DNA of 64,000 bases from Flexivirga endophytica (GTDB lineage Bacteria; Actinomycetota; Actinomycetes; Actinomycetales; Dermatophilaceae). Below, piece by piece: positions 52,335 through 61,500 of the stretch (position 1 is its first letter; each line of letters starts with the position of its first letter). The notes beneath the pieces were generated by a model, which searched no databases, had not been told where the DNA came from, and saw only the letters and a list, made by a program, of their open reading frames with translations. A program made the translations under genes and the position numbers. Where the stretch lies: the NCBI RefSeq assembly GCF_014640635.1, contig NZ_BMHI01000007.1, forward strand, positions 124,001 to 188,000, in the 5' to 3' direction.

Positions 52335-53317
52335 GCCGCACCACCCGCCTTCGCCACGCGGCGGTGCGGGAGCAGGCTGAGACTGTCCCGCCATACCGTC
52401 GGCAGTGATCTGGTCGGTCCGCGCCGCTTTCCCCGGGCGAAATGCCGCTCCAGCAGGAACTGCCCGATCGACAGGAGGGTGGTGAGCACGAGATACCAGA
52501 TCGTCGCCACCAGCAGCAGCGGGATGATCTTGAAGTTGTCGTTGTAGATCAGCTCGCTGGCGCCGAGCAGATCCTGCACGGCGATGACGCTCACCAGCGA
52601 GGTGGCCTTGAGCATCCCGATGAGCATGTTGCCCGAAGCGGGAATGATCGAGGGCATCGCCTGCGGGAGCACCACCCGACGGAAGGTCCGCCACCGGGAC
52701 AGGCCTATCGAGGAGGCCGCCTCGGTCTGGCCGTGGTCGACCGACAGCAGCCCACCACGGATGATCTCGGAGGCGAAGGCTGCGGCGTCGATCGTCAACG
52801 CCACGTATGCCGCGGCGAGCGCCGAGAAGAGATGGGCGGTCTGGAAGGACACGAACTCCGGCCCGAACGGTATGCCGAACGACAGTCGCGGATAGAGCGA
52901 CGCGATCTCGAACCAGAAGAGCAGTTGCACCAGTGGCGGGACCGACCGCACGAGCCAGACGAAGCCGAAGGACGCGGTGCGGAGGATCGCGTTGTCGGAC
53001 AGTCGCAGCGCCGCCAGCCCGATGCCGAGGACGTATCCGCTCACCATCACGGCTGCGGTCAGCCACAGGGTGAGCACCAGACCACGCAGGATCGCCGAGC
53101 TACCGAGGTAGTCACCGACGACACCCCACTCGAAGCGAGGGTTGGTGATCAGTGTGTTGACCAGCATGGCAGCCAGGACGAGTGCCAACGCGGCCGCCAC
53201 CCACCGTGCAGGGCGCCGCCGGGTGACGAGTCGGGCGCCGACCAGGCCGTCGGTCGCGCTCTCCGACGGCTGCTCGTTCGGGGTTGCCGACACCCGGTCG
53301 GCGAGTACTTGGGACAT
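52331..53317 (-). CDS. ABC transporter permease (polar amino-acid family)
   Basis: The 328-residue permease is a HisM/GlnP-type protein with an extended 60-residue cytosolic N-terminus, five to six helices and the loop EIIRGGLLSVDHGQTEAASSIGLSRWRTFRRVVLPQ that contacts the ATPase. A single permease gene implies a homodimeric channel. It is the first gene of the leftward operon. Its translation start lies about 100 bases past the SAM-IV aptamer, leaving room for an expression platform. Confidence 0.92.
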   Translation of the reverse strand: MSQVLADRVSATPNEQPSESATDGLVGARLVTRRRPARWVAAALALVLAAMLVNTLITNPRFEWGVVGDYLGSSAILRGLVLTLWLTAAVMVSGYVLGIGLAALRLSDNAILRTASFGFVWLVRSVPPLVQLLFWFEIASLYPRLSFGIPFGPEFVSFQTAHLFSALAAAYVALTIDAAAFASEIIRGGLLSVDHGQTEAASSIGLSRWRTFRRVVLPQAMPSIIPASGNMLIGMLKATSLVSVIAVQDLLGASELIYNDNFKIIPLLLVATIWYLVLTTLLSIGQFLLERHFARGKRRGPTRSLPTVWRDSLSLLPHRRVAKAGGAA

Positions 53318-53413
53318 CTGGAGAAATCCTCACGCTGCAATCGCTCTCGTGGATCACGTGATGGTCACCTGGACACCACCGGTCGCCTCTGGGACGAACG
53401 GAATGTGCCGGCA

Positions 53414-53538
53414 CCGTCGCGCTTATGGGAGCCACGAAGCCCGTGGTCCCATCTGGTGGTCACCTGGAGCACCCCGCCGCGAAAGGAGGGTTGCCGGACA
53501 GCCAGCCAGGGCTTGACGCTGTCGCTCATCACCTGCCG
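53414..53538 (-). promoter_or_regulatory. SAM-IV riboswitch of the leftward sulfur operon
   Basis: Read leftward, the sequence carries AGCGTCAAGCCCTGGCTGG, then GTCCGGCAACCCTCC, then GGCGGGGTGCTCCAGGTGA, a hairpin (ATGGGACCACG...) and the AAGCGCGA tail. This order of elements is that of the actinobacterial SAM-IV class, which binds S-adenosylmethionine. It precedes the ABC transporter, DUF1684 and monooxygenase genes. An abundant supply of SAM should shut the operon. Confidence 0.88.
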
Positions 53539-53540
53539 AA

Positions 53541-53569
53541 AACATAACCGTCTGTTTTGACTTAGGCAA
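53541..53569 (-). promoter_or_regulatory. Sigma-70-type promoter of the leftward sulfur operon
   Basis: On the minus strand TTGCCT and TATGTT are separated by 17 bases, placing the transcription start within a few bases of the 5' end of the SAM-IV aptamer. An ACTT-AGGC-AAGT inverted repeat overlaps the -35 box and could be bound by the adjacent Rrf2 protein. Confidence 0.5.
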
Positions 53570-53675
53570 GTATTTCTAATGCTCTATCCATTTAGTGGGA
53601 TATGGGCACCATCCCCACCCTCCGACAGACCGTTATCGTGAGAGCCCTCAGCCGACCGCCAGAGAGGTTCCTTCC

Positions 53676-54131
53676 GTGCAAATCACGGCACGCAGCGACT
53701 ACGCGGTCCGTAGTGCCCTCGAGCTCGCTGCGGCATACCCGCATCTGTTGACGATCGATCGCATCGTCAGCGACCAGGACATGCCACGCAAATTCGTGGA
53801 AGCGATCCTCAGTCAGCTGCGACGCAGCGGACTGGTCCAGACCCAGCGGGGCTGCGCGGGTGGTTACGCACTGACCCGGGACCCCTCGAAGATCTTCGTG
53901 GGCGAGGTCATCCGTAGCGTGGACGGGCCACTCGCGGAAGTGCATGGCATCCGACCTCATGAGCTCGAATACGAAGGCGTGGCAACGCATCTGCCGGATC
54001 TCTGGGTTGCACTCCGCTCGAGCATGCGGACTGTGCTGGACACGGTGAGCCTTGCCCAACTGGTCGCGGGTCGACTGCCGGCGAGAGTCCGCAAGCTGAA
54101 TGACGCCGACGACGCCTGGCTGCCACGTTGA
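53676..54131 (+). CDS. Rrf2-family transcriptional regulator
   Basis: This 151-residue protein has the Rrf2 winged helix (ITARSDYAVRSALELAAAY, FVEAILSQLRRSGLVQTQRG and CAGGYALTRDPSKIFVGEV). It has only one cysteine, so the iron-sulfur cluster of IscR or NsrR is absent. It resembles instead the cluster-free branch, including CymR, which controls cysteine and sulfur genes. Its location between two SAM-riboswitch operons supports a sulfur role. The start is GTG at 53676 after AGAGAGG. Confidence 0.88.
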   Translation: MQITARSDYAVRSALELAAAYPHLLTIDRIVSDQDMPRKFVEAILSQLRRSGLVQTQRGCAGGYALTRDPSKIFVGEVIRSVDGPLAEVHGIRPHELEYEGVATHLPDLWVALRSSMRTVLDTVSLAQLVAGRLPARVRKLNDADDAWLPR

Positions 54132-54189
54132 TCCACCGGCGAATCGGGCAGCACGACCCTCTTCGCAATCCCTACCTTTCCGCTATGCA

Positions 54190-54219
54190 TTAGACAGATT
54201 GCGACGAGCGGGCTAGTCT
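54190..54219 (+). promoter_or_regulatory. Likely promoter of the rightward sulfur operon
   Basis: TTAGAC and TAGTCT are 18 bases apart, directly upstream of the SAM-IV aptamer. It would place the start at about 54225, at the 5' edge of the aptamer. Confidence 0.4.
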
Positions 54220-54224
54220 CGCTC

Positions 54225-54342
54225 CCAGGTCACGAGAGGCAGCGTCAAGCCCTGGCTTGCTGTCCGGCAACCCTCCTCCGCGGTGGGGTGCTCCAGGTGA
54301 TGACCCGGCGGCACCGCCGGTGCCGCAAGCGCGAATCCCGGT
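54225..54342 (+). promoter_or_regulatory. SAM-IV riboswitch of the rightward sulfur operon
   Basis: The sequence has GGTCACGAGAGGCAGCG, TCAAGCCCTGGCTTGCTG, TCCGGCAACCCTCC, GGTGGGGTGCTCCAGGTGAT, GACC closing the first stem (GGTCA with TGACC), a GGCGGCACCGCC hairpin and the AAGCGCGA tail. This is the SAM-IV architecture. It precedes three luciferase-like monooxygenases and a flavin reductase. A CACCGG/CCGGTG hairpin just downstream may be part of the expression platform. Confidence 0.9.
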
Positions 54343-54408
54343 CTCCCCCACCGGATTTCCCGGTGCTGGCCTCTTCGCGACTCCGCATCTGAGACGAAGG
54401 TGATGCTG

Positions 54409-55590
54409 ATGTCCACCGACTACCCCATTCATCTCGCAGTGGCCCTCGACGGTGCGGGATGGCATCCGGCCGCCTGGCGCCACGAGACGTTGCAGCCGGC
54501 CGAGCTGTTCAGCCCTCAGTTCTGGACGGAGCTGGTCCAGGAGGCCGAGCGCGGGCTGCTGGACCTCGTGACCCTCGAGGATCGGTTCGCAGCGAGCCGG
54601 CAGCAAGACGGCGACACCGTCGACATCGTGCACGGCACCCTCGATCCGGCATTGATCGCTGCGCGGATCGGTCCGGTCACACACCGGATCGGCCTCGTAC
54701 CCACGGCGATCGCCCCACACACCGAGCCGTTCCACATCTCCAAGTCGATCGCGACCCTGGATCATGTGACCTCGGGCCGCGCAGGGCTGCGCGTCCGCAC
54801 GAGCGCTGACCCACGCGAGTTCGCCAACATCGGCCGGAGACCGACACCCCGATTTCACGGGGCGGAAGCAGGCTCCGCTGACGCCGAGGAGGCGTTCGGT
54901 GAGGTCTCCGACTACATCGAGGTCGTCCGCCGTCTGTGGGACAGCTGGGAGGACGACGCAGAGATCCGAGACGTCGACACCGGACGATTCATCGACCGAG
55001 ACCGGCTGCACTACATCGACTTCCAGAGTCCGAACTTCTCCGTCCGCGGGCCGTCCATCACACCGCGACCCCCACAAGGCCAGCCGGTCATTACGGTCCG
55101 TGCCCATGACGAGCGCGGTTACGCATTGATCGGTCGCGACGCCGACATCGGTCTGACGACACCCCGAGACGCCGCCGACGCCGCCCGCATCGCCACCGCG
55201 ATACGCAAAGAGGCGGTCGCCGCAGACCGCGACCCCGGCGACATCCGAGTGCTCGCGGACCTCGTCGTCTTCTTGGACCGGACGTCCACGGCAGCACACG
55301 CCCGCAAGGATGACCTCGACGAACTCGCCGGTGGCGAATTCGCTAGTGATGCAGCAGTTTTCGTCGGCACTCCAGACGGTCTCACCGACCAACTCCTCGA
55401 GTGGTCAGCAGCCGGCGTCGACGGCTTCCGGCTGCGTCCCGCCTCGGCGCGCTACGACTTGGAGCGGATCACCCGCGATCTCGTGCCGAGACTGCAACAA
55501 CGTGGGGCTTTCCGACCGCACTACACGACGACCACACTGCGCGAGCATTTCGGGCTCCCGCGCCCCGCCAGCCGCTACTCGGCCGCGTGA
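54409..55590 (+). CDS. Luciferase-like flavin-dependent monooxygenase
   Basis: The 393-residue TIM-barrel protein shows LLM motifs: FWTELVQEAERGLLDLVTLED, PFHISKSIATLDHVTSGRAGLRVRT and the C-terminal FVGTPDGLTDQLLEW. It is distinct from the other monooxygenases in the region. It should use FMNH2 and oxygen on an alkyl sulfur compound, judging from the SAM-IV control. The precise substrate is unknown. Possible ATG starts are 54403 and 54409; the second has spacing of about ten bases from GAAGG. Confidence 0.87.
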   Translation: MSTDYPIHLAVALDGAGWHPAAWRHETLQPAELFSPQFWTELVQEAERGLLDLVTLEDRFAASRQQDGDTVDIVHGTLDPALIAARIGPVTHRIGLVPTAIAPHTEPFHISKSIATLDHVTSGRAGLRVRTSADPREFANIGRRPTPRFHGAEAGSADAEEAFGEVSDYIEVVRRLWDSWEDDAEIRDVDTGRFIDRDRLHYIDFQSPNFSVRGPSITPRPPQGQPVITVRAHDERGYALIGRDADIGLTTPRDAADAARIATAIRKEAVAADRDPGDIRVLADLVVFLDRTSTAAHARKDDLDELAGGEFASDAAVFVGTPDGLTDQLLEWSAAGVDGFRLRPASARYDLERITRDLVPRLQQRGAFRPHYTTTTLREHFGLPRPASRYSAA

Positions 55591-55606
55591 AAGGACGAAC
55601 TCGATC

Positions 55607-56990
55607 ATGAGCAACGTCAAGCAGATCCGACTCGGCGCCCACTTCCCGGGCGTCAACAACACCACCGTCTGGAGCGACCCCGCAGGAGGGAGCCACATCG
55701 AGTTCGAGTCATTCCGGCACTTCGCCCAGAACGCGGAGCGCGGCAAGTTCGACTTCCCTCTTCCTCGCCGAGGGCCTCCGCCTGCGCGAACAACACGGGC
55801 GGATCTACGACCTCGATGTCGTGGGACGCCCCGATACCTTCTCAGTGCTCGCTGCGCTTGCCGCGGTCACCGATCACCTCGGACTGGTCGGCACGATCAA
55901 CTCCACCTTCAACGAGCCGTTCGACGTGGCAAGGGAATTCGCCACTCTCGATCACCTGTCGGATGGCCGGGCGGGGTGGAACGTCGTCACCTCCTGGGAC
56001 GCCTTCACCGGGGAGAACTTCCGCCGTGGCGGCTATCTCGCGCAAGAGGATCGCTACACGCGTGCCCAGTCGTTCCTGAGCGCCGCCCGCGAGTTGTGGA
56101 ACTCCTGGTCCGCCGGAGACCTCGGCACCGACAGCGGCACGGATCCCTTCGTGACCGATCCGGCCGCAGGGTCCTACGAATTCGCGGATCGGCACTTCGA
56201 CATACGGGGCCGCTTCAGCGTCCCGCGCTCCCCACAGGGGAATCCCGTCGTCTTCCAGGCGGGGGACTCCGACGAGGGTCGTGAGTTCGCGGCAGCGAAC
56301 GCCGACGCGATCTTCAGTCGACACAGCACGTATGACGCCGGAAGGGCGTTCTACACCGACGTGAAGCGCCGACTGGCACAGCACGGTCGCAGCCCTGAGG
56401 ATCTGCTCATCCTCCCGGGCGCGACCTTCGTCGTCGGCGACACGGACCACGAGGCGCAGGAGCAGGCGCACGCCATACGGCGGCAGCAGGTGAGCGGGCA
56501 GACCGCCATCAACGTGCTCGAGCAGTTGTGGAACCGGGACCTCTCGTCGTACGACCCCGAGGGCCCTCTGCCCGAGGTCGACCCGGTGCCGGGACAGAAC
56601 ACCCTCGCCAAGGGACGCGCGAGTGTCCGTCGCCACGAAGATGTCGTCGCGACCGCCCGAGAGTGGCGCGAGCGCGCAGTCGCAGAGAAGCTCTCGATCC
56701 GTGAGCTGGTCATCGAGGTCACCGGGAGACAGAGCTTCGTCGGGTCACCCCTGACGATCGCGTCGCAGCTGAATCATTTCGTGCAGAACGACGCCTGCGA
56801 CGGCTTCATCCTCGTGCCGCATCTGACGCCGACGGGGCTCGACCCCTTCGTGGACCGGGTGATCCCGCTGCTCCAGGAGCTCGGCGTCTACCGCACGTCG
56901 TACGAAGGGACGACGCTGCGGGAGAATCTCGGCCTGCCACCGCTCCGTGACGGCGTCGGCTCGGCGCGTGCCCACGGAGTTGCATCGTGA
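55607..56990 (+). pseudogene. NtaA/SnaA/DszA-family monooxygenase interrupted by a +1 frameshift
   Basis: The gene starts at 55607 (MSNVKQIRLGAHFPGVNN) and reads well to GKFDF. At a CCC run at 55756-55758 the frame changes. Removing one C restores GKFDFLFLAEGLRLREQHG and the rest of a 460-residue protein through to VASS-type end at 56990. FMN monooxygenases of this group oxidise chelators, pristinamycin, dibenzothiophene sulfone and alkyl sulfur compounds. The downstream part keeps FATLDHLSDGRAGWNVVTSWD, the family motif. The shift could be a sequencing error in the run, a programmed event or real decay. As given, only the first 50 residues are translated. Confidence 0.8.
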
Positions 56991-58096
56991 CCGGCGTTCC
57001 ACTGTCCGTCCTGGACCTGGTGCACGTGTCGTCGGGATCGAATCCGCGGGACGCGCTGCGCAACAGCGTGGACCTGGCGCGGCAGGCTGAGGAATTCGGT
57101 TACGCCCGTTACTGGTTCGCCGAACATCACCTGAACCCCGGCGTTGCAGGGGTGTCGCCCGCATTGACGATCGGCCTCGCCGCTGCGGCGACGAACGGCA
57201 TCCGCGTCGGTGCCGCGGCAGTGCAGATGGGTCACCGCTCCGCACTGACGACGATCGAGGAGTTCGGGCTGTTGGATGCGGCACACCCGGGACGTATCGA
57301 TCTGGGGCTGGGCCGATCGGGTGGGCGCCCACCGGTCACGCCTACACCGCGACGTTCGCAGACCGAGGTGTTGCCCGGTGGCCTGGTCGTGCCTCCTCCG
57401 TTCTCTTTCGAGCGTCTCGCAGCTTCGCCCCGCTTCGCCCTCCAACGGGACCTGCTGACCGGGCCCGACCACAAGCCGCAGCCGTATGGCGAGCAGGTGG
57501 CCGACCTGCTGGCCCTGCGCGACGGCACCTACCGCCACCCGAACGGCGAGGCCGCCACCGTCGCAGGAGAGGGGGCTCCGCTACAGGTCTGGGTCCATGG
57601 CAGCAGCGCCGGCGAGAGCGCACAGCTCGCGGGCCGTCATGGACTGCGTTTCGGCGCGAATTACCACGTGGCGCCGGCGAGCGTCATCGAGGCCGTTGCG
57701 GCATACCGGTCGCACTTCCGGCCCAGCGCTGAGCTGGAAAGCCCGCACGTCATCGTCTCCGCAGATGTCGTCGTCGCCGAAACAGCCGATGCGGCAAAGG
57801 AACTCGCGACCGGATATGCACCGTGGGTGCGCAGCATCCGGACGGGCGCGGGCGCCATACCGTTCCCGACCCCGGAAGAGGCACGAGCCCTGCCGCGGTC
57901 GGACGACGATCTCGCCCTGGTCGCCGATCGCCTCGCCACGCAGTTCGTCGGTACGCCAGGACAGGTCGCGGACCAGCTGCAGGTGCTGCAGGAAACGACC
58001 GGCGCCGACGAACTACTGGTCACCACGATCACCCACGACCACGACGACCGTGTCCGATCCTTCCAACTGCTCGCAAAGGAGTGGCAGCAGCGATGA
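56987..58096 (+). CDS. MsnO8-type luciferase-like monooxygenase
   Basis: The 369-residue protein carries the MsnO8 subfamily pattern: LSVLDLVHVSSGSNPRDALRN, YARYWFAEHHLNPGVAGVSP and HPGRIDLGLGRSGG. MsnO8-family enzymes are flavin monooxygenases linked to methanesulfonate-type and other sulfonate or sulfide metabolism. The GTG start overlaps the upstream stop by four bases (GTGA), and the stop overlaps the flavin reductase start. Thus all three products are probably made together from one mRNA. Confidence 0.88.
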   Translation: MTGVPLSVLDLVHVSSGSNPRDALRNSVDLARQAEEFGYARYWFAEHHLNPGVAGVSPALTIGLAAAATNGIRVGAAAVQMGHRSALTTIEEFGLLDAAHPGRIDLGLGRSGGRPPVTPTPRRSQTEVLPGGLVVPPPFSFERLAASPRFALQRDLLTGPDHKPQPYGEQVADLLALRDGTYRHPNGEAATVAGEGAPLQVWVHGSSAGESAQLAGRHGLRFGANYHVAPASVIEAVAAYRSHFRPSAELESPHVIVSADVVVAETADAAKELATGYAPWVRSIRTGAGAIPFPTPEEARALPRSDDDLALVADRLATQFVGTPGQVADQLQVLQETTGADELLVTTITHDHDDRVRSFQLLAKEWQQR

Positions 58097-58582
58097 GCGT
58101 CATCACGAATCCCTCCATCGACACCGGTCATCTGCGCCGGGTCTTCGGGGCGCACTCGACGGGCGTGACCGCGCTCGCCGCCGTGGTCGACGGCCATCCG
58201 CAAGAATGGTCGCCAGCCTTCACGTCGGGCTCCCTGCAGCCCGCACTCGTCTCGGTGTGCGTTGCACACACCTCCACGACCTGGCCCGCGTTGCGTGCCG
58301 CGTCGCACCTGGGCGTCAGCGTGCTGTCCGTGGCACAGCAACACGCCGGGCGCGTGCCCAGCGCGCGGCGTCGACCGGTTCGCCGACGTCGACTGGCGTG
58401 CGACCACCCGCCGAGCAGTGTTCCTGGACGGTGCGACCGCGTTGCTGGAAACGACCGTCCGGGATGTCGTCACGGCCGGCGATCACGACATCGTCGTGCT
58501 GGGCGTCCATGACCTCGACCTGGACGAATCCCGGCCGCCGTTGGTGTTCCACGGCAGTGCATTCCGTCGTTTGGCGTCATGA
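58093..58582 (+). pseudogene. FMN reductase of the sulfur operon interrupted by a +1 frameshift
   Basis: The ATG at 58093 overlaps the previous stop (ATGA). The N-terminal part (LRRVFGAHSTGVTALAAVVDG, then SLQPALVSVCVAHTSTTWPAL) is flavin-reductase-like. Near 58361-58368, in GCGCGCGG, the frame shifts; the other frame continues VDRFADVDWRATTRRAVFLDG and DHDIVVLGVHDLDLDESRPP to the normal C-terminus at 58582. A corrected protein would be 162 residues. It would provide reduced FMN to the four monooxygenases. The same uncertainty applies as for the interrupted monooxygenase upstream. Confidence 0.78.
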
Positions 58583-58614
58583 TCCGTGCCGGTTCGTCCC
58601 GACGCCGGCTGCGC

Positions 58615-59214
58615 TCAGCGCACGAGCGAAACCGCCACGCGCTGCCAGCCGGCAACCACGTGCTCCAGGGTGACGTTGCGCGTCGAGAGGAGGTGATCGG
58701 TGACGTCGGGTTCCAGTGGTGCGAGCAGCATTTCGGCAAGGACGTCCACATTGTCGCGAACACCGCACTGCCGCAACAGCATTCGCACATGCGTTGCGGA
58801 CAACTGACGCGCAGGGACGTCGAACCTGCCGCTCCCGTCCTGGGACCCGGCCTTCAACAGCGGTCCGTGCACGGCGTAGAGACGCAGGCGCCCCTCGCCA
58901 TACGCCAGCAGCCTTTGCAGTGGCGGCGCATCAGGCCCGAGCGGTGGCGGGCCCGAGAGGAACTCCTGCTGGAAGGTCCGCTCGGCCTCGTCCGTCAGCG
59001 CCGCGAACAGGCCCGACCGGTTGCCGAAGGCCCGGAAGATCGTGCCCTTGCCGACTCCGGCCCGCGCCGCAAGATGGTCCATGGTCAGCGACTCGATGCC
59101 CTCACAGCGGATGACATCGCGCGCCGCAGCCAGGATGCGGTCGGAGTTGGCCGCTGCATCGCGGCGGACCCGTGGCGGCGCGGCCGCCATGGGTAGCTGT
59201 CGCGGTGTGGTCAT
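58615..59214 (-). CDS. TetR-family transcriptional regulator
   Basis: The 199-residue protein has a TetR DNA-binding domain at about residues 20-65 (ILAAARDVIRCEGIESLTMDH, then RAGVGKGTIFRAFGNR) and a C-terminal ligand domain. It is divergent from the FMN reductase at 59325, and a perfect palindrome lies in the gap. An inducer linked to the reductase (a quinone, nitroaromatic or similar) is likely. An in-frame GTG at 59220 is an alternative to the ATG at 59214. Confidence 0.88.
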   Translation of the reverse strand: MTTPRQLPMAAAPPRVRRDAAANSDRILAAARDVIRCEGIESLTMDHLAARAGVGKGTIFRAFGNRSGLFAALTDEAERTFQQEFLSGPPPLGPDAPPLQRLLAYGEGRLRLYAVHGPLLKAGSQDGSGRFDVPARQLSATHVRMLLRQCGVRDNVDVLAEMLLAPLEPDVTDHLLSTRNVTLEHVVAGWQRVAVSLVR

Positions 59215-59262
59215 GACCACATTCTCCCATCCGGACGACCTCGGGGTTGCACACCGGAAGAA

Positions 59263-59282
59263 AAACGGACTATGGTCCGTTT
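59263..59282. promoter_or_regulatory. TetR operator
   Basis: AAACGGAC-TATG-GTCCGTTT is a perfect 8-bp inverted repeat. It lies between the divergent TetR and FMN reductase genes and overlaps the expected promoter of the reductase. Confidence 0.7.
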
Positions 59283-59324
59283 AGCTCCTCGGAATGTCCC
59301 CCACCGCTTTGAAAGGTACCTCCC

Positions 59325-59873
59325 ATGACCACCAAGCTCGCAGTGCTAGTCGGCAGCCCCCGGTCCGCCTCCATCCATCGCCGGCTCGCCGACGTCGCTG
59401 CCGGTCTCGCGCCGGAGGGCACCGAGGTCGAGATCGTCGACTACCTCGACACCCTTCCCTTCTACAACGAGGACCAGGACATCGAGCCGGCACCGGAAGC
59501 CGTTCAGCGCCTCCGCACCCAGCTCGGTGAAGCCGACGCAGCGCTCCTGCTGTCACCTGCCAACAACGGCACACTCTCCGCGGTGCTCAAGAACGCCATC
59601 GACTGGGCGTCCCGCCCCTACGGCCAGTCGTCGCTGAGCGGCAAGCCGGTCGCCGTGTCCTCGGCCGCACACAACACCTCGACCGTGGTCGAACACACCC
59701 ACCTCGCCGTCACCATCGCCGGCGGCCTGCCCCTGGCCGATGCGAGTGCGACGTTCGCACTGGCTGAGCTCGACGGCGTCGACCTCAGCACGCACCAGCC
59801 GGTCGGCACGGCCCTGCAGGCCACCGTCGACGCGCTGGTGCACGCAGCAGCCGCCGCCACCGCGGCCGCCTGA
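59325..59873 (+). CDS. NADPH-dependent FMN reductase family protein
   Basis: The 182-residue flavodoxin-fold protein starts KLAVLVGSPRSASIHRRLAD, with the phosphate-binding loop, and contains LLLSPANNGTLSAVLKNAIDWASRP, which binds the flavin ring, and GKPVAVSSAAHNTS. The family includes quinone and azo reductases. Expression is presumably controlled by the divergent TetR regulator. It ends before a strong hairpin terminator shared with glmM. Confidence 0.9.
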   Translation: MTTKLAVLVGSPRSASIHRRLADVAAGLAPEGTEVEIVDYLDTLPFYNEDQDIEPAPEAVQRLRTQLGEADAALLLSPANNGTLSAVLKNAIDWASRPYGQSSLSGKPVAVSSAAHNTSTVVEHTHLAVTIAGGLPLADASATFALAELDGVDLSTHQPVGTALQATVDALVHAAAAATAAA

Positions 59874-59902
59874 GCCGAAGCACTTTCTTCGTCATACGAC
59901 GA

Positions 59903-59938
59903 AAGGGGTGTGCGGAGCGATCGCTCCGCACACCCCTT
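59903..59938. terminator. Bidirectional terminator between FMN reductase and glmM
   Basis: A perfect 18-bp inverted repeat without a loop (AAGGGGTGTGCGGAGCGA and its complement) lies between the convergent genes. A bidirectional role is likely because both genes point at it. Confidence 0.75.
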
Positions 59939-59955
59939 CGGTGTCTGTAGGCCGA

Positions 59956-61311
59956 TCAGGCGGGCGCCAACGCCAGCTCACTGGCGACGACCGCGGCCAA
60001 CTGCTGGGCGATCTGCTGGGCACGCTCGGGCGACGCGGCCTCGACCATCACACGCACGACCGGCTCGGTGCCGGACTTGCGCAACAGCACCCGACCCAGG
60101 CCGGCCAGGTCGCGCTGCGCCTGGGCGACGGCGGACTGCACCACCGGATGTCCGTCGACCGCGTGCTTGTCGACACCAGGGACGTTGACCAGGCACTGCG
60201 GCAGGCGCGTCATACAGGCGGCGAGGTCGGCGAGCGTGGTGCCGGTCGCAGCGACGCGCGCGGCGAGCATCAGCCCGGTGAGCACGCCGTCGCCCGTGGT
60301 GCCGTGCTCGAGCATGATGACGTGGCCGGACTGCTCGCCGCCGAGCGAGAACCCGCCGCGGCGCATCTCCGCCAGCACGTAGCGGTCGCCGACGTCGGTG
60401 CGCATCACGGTGATGCCCGCGCCGGTCATCGCCTGCATCAGGCCCTCGTTGCTCATCACGGTCGCGACCAGCGTGTCACCGGCGAGCGCGTGCCGTTCGT
60501 GCAGGTCGAGCGCCAGGATCGCCATGATCTGGTCACCGTCAACCTCGGCGCCGGTCGCGTCGACGGCCAGGCAGCGGTCGGCGTCCCCGTCGAAGGCGAG
60601 GCCGAGATCGGCGCCGACCTCCGGCACCATCCGGCGCAGGTGCTCCAGGTGGGTCGAGCCCACCCCGTCGTTGATGTTGAGGCCGTCCGGTGCGGCGCCG
60701 ACGAGCGTGACCTGGGCGCCGGCGCGCTCGAACGCCTTGGGCGCGATCTCACTCGCCGCACCATGCGCGGTGTCGAGCACCACGTGCAGCCCGTCCAGGC
60801 GATGCGGTATGGCGCCCAGCAGGTGGGCGACATACTGCTCGGCGCCCTCGGGGAACGGCTTGACCCGGCCGACCTGATCGCCGACCGGTCGCTCCCAGTC
60901 ACCACGCAGCCGCGCCTCGATGGCGTCCTCGGTCGCGTCCGGCAGCTTGTGCCCGCCGTGCGAGAAGAACTTGATGCCGTTGTCGGGCATCGGGTTGTGC
61001 GACGCGGACAACATCGCGCCGATATCGGCACCCGCTGCAGCCGTCAGGAAGGCAATCGCGGGAGTCGGCAGGACCCCGGCGTCGAAGACGTCGACGCCGG
61101 CCGATGCCAGGCCGGCGATGGTCGCCGCGGCCAGGAACTCACCCGACGCGCGCGGGTCGCGCCCGACGACGGCAGTGGGCCGGTGTCCGGCCAACTCGCC
61201 CTCCTCGGCCAATACCCGCACGGCTGCGACCGACAGGTCGAGCGCGAGCTCGGCCGTGATGTCCCGATTGGCCAAGCCGCGCACACCGTCGGTGCCGAAC
61301 AAGCGCCCCAT
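59956..61311 (-). CDS. glmM: Phosphoglucosamine mutase GlmM
   Basis: The 451-residue enzyme converts glucosamine 6-phosphate to glucosamine 1-phosphate for peptidoglycan precursor synthesis. The phosphoserine site is Ser104 in [16 protein letters not shown], the metal loop is [11 protein letters not shown], and the phosphate-binding end is [15 protein letters not shown]. It lies downstream of rplM-rpsI as in most actinobacteria, but about 600 bases of repeats separate the two, so it likely has its own promoter. Confidence 0.97.
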   Translation of the reverse strand: MGRLFGTDGVRGLANRDITAELALDLSVAAVRVLAEEGELAGHRPTAVVGRDPRASGEFLAAATIAGLASAGVDVFDAGVLPTPAIAFLTAAAGADIGAMLSASHNPMPDNGIKFFSHGGHKLPDATEDAIEARLRGDWERPVGDQVGRVKPFPEGAEQYVAHLLGAIPHRLDGLHVVLDTAHGAASEIAPKAFERAGAQVTLVGAAPDGLNINDGVGSTHLEHLRRMVPEVGADLGLAFDGDADRCLAVDATGAEVDGDQIMAILALDLHERHALAGDTLVATVMSNEGLMQAMTGAGITVMRTDVGDRYVLAEMRRGGFSLGGEQSGHVIMLEHGTTGDGVLTGLMLAARVAATGTTLADLAACMTRLPQCLVNVPGVDKHAVDGHPVVQSAVAQAQRDLAGLGRVLLRKSGTEPVVRVMVEAASPERAQQIAQQLAAVVASELALAPA

Positions 61312-61396
61312 GGATCACCTCAAACTCTCGAAGATTCCGGTGCATCACGCGCCACCGGCGGCCGCAGAACAGCCCTCAGCAGGGTAAGCGACGGCG

Positions 61397-61423
61397 GGTC
61401 CCGTCGGTAAATCCGACGGGACC
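61397..61423. repeat. Hairpin upstream of glmM
   Basis: GGTCCCGTCGG and CCGACGGGACC form a perfect 11-bp inverted repeat with a TAAAT loop, 85 bases before the glmM start. It lies in the likely 5' leader of glmM and shares GTCC/CGG words with the tandem repeat beyond it. Confidence 0.6.
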
Positions 61424-61500
61424 GAAGTGCGCCCCGTCACATCGTGTATGACGTATGACACGCCCCGAAGGTTGTATGGCGTATGTCGATCCCGTTCCAA

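Noticed and set aside
54225-54342. SAM-I (S-box) riboswitch
   Set aside because: The arrangement with GGTCA/TGACC closing the first stem, the GGTGGGGTGCTCC segment and the AAGCGCG tail fits SAM-IV better than SAM-I.
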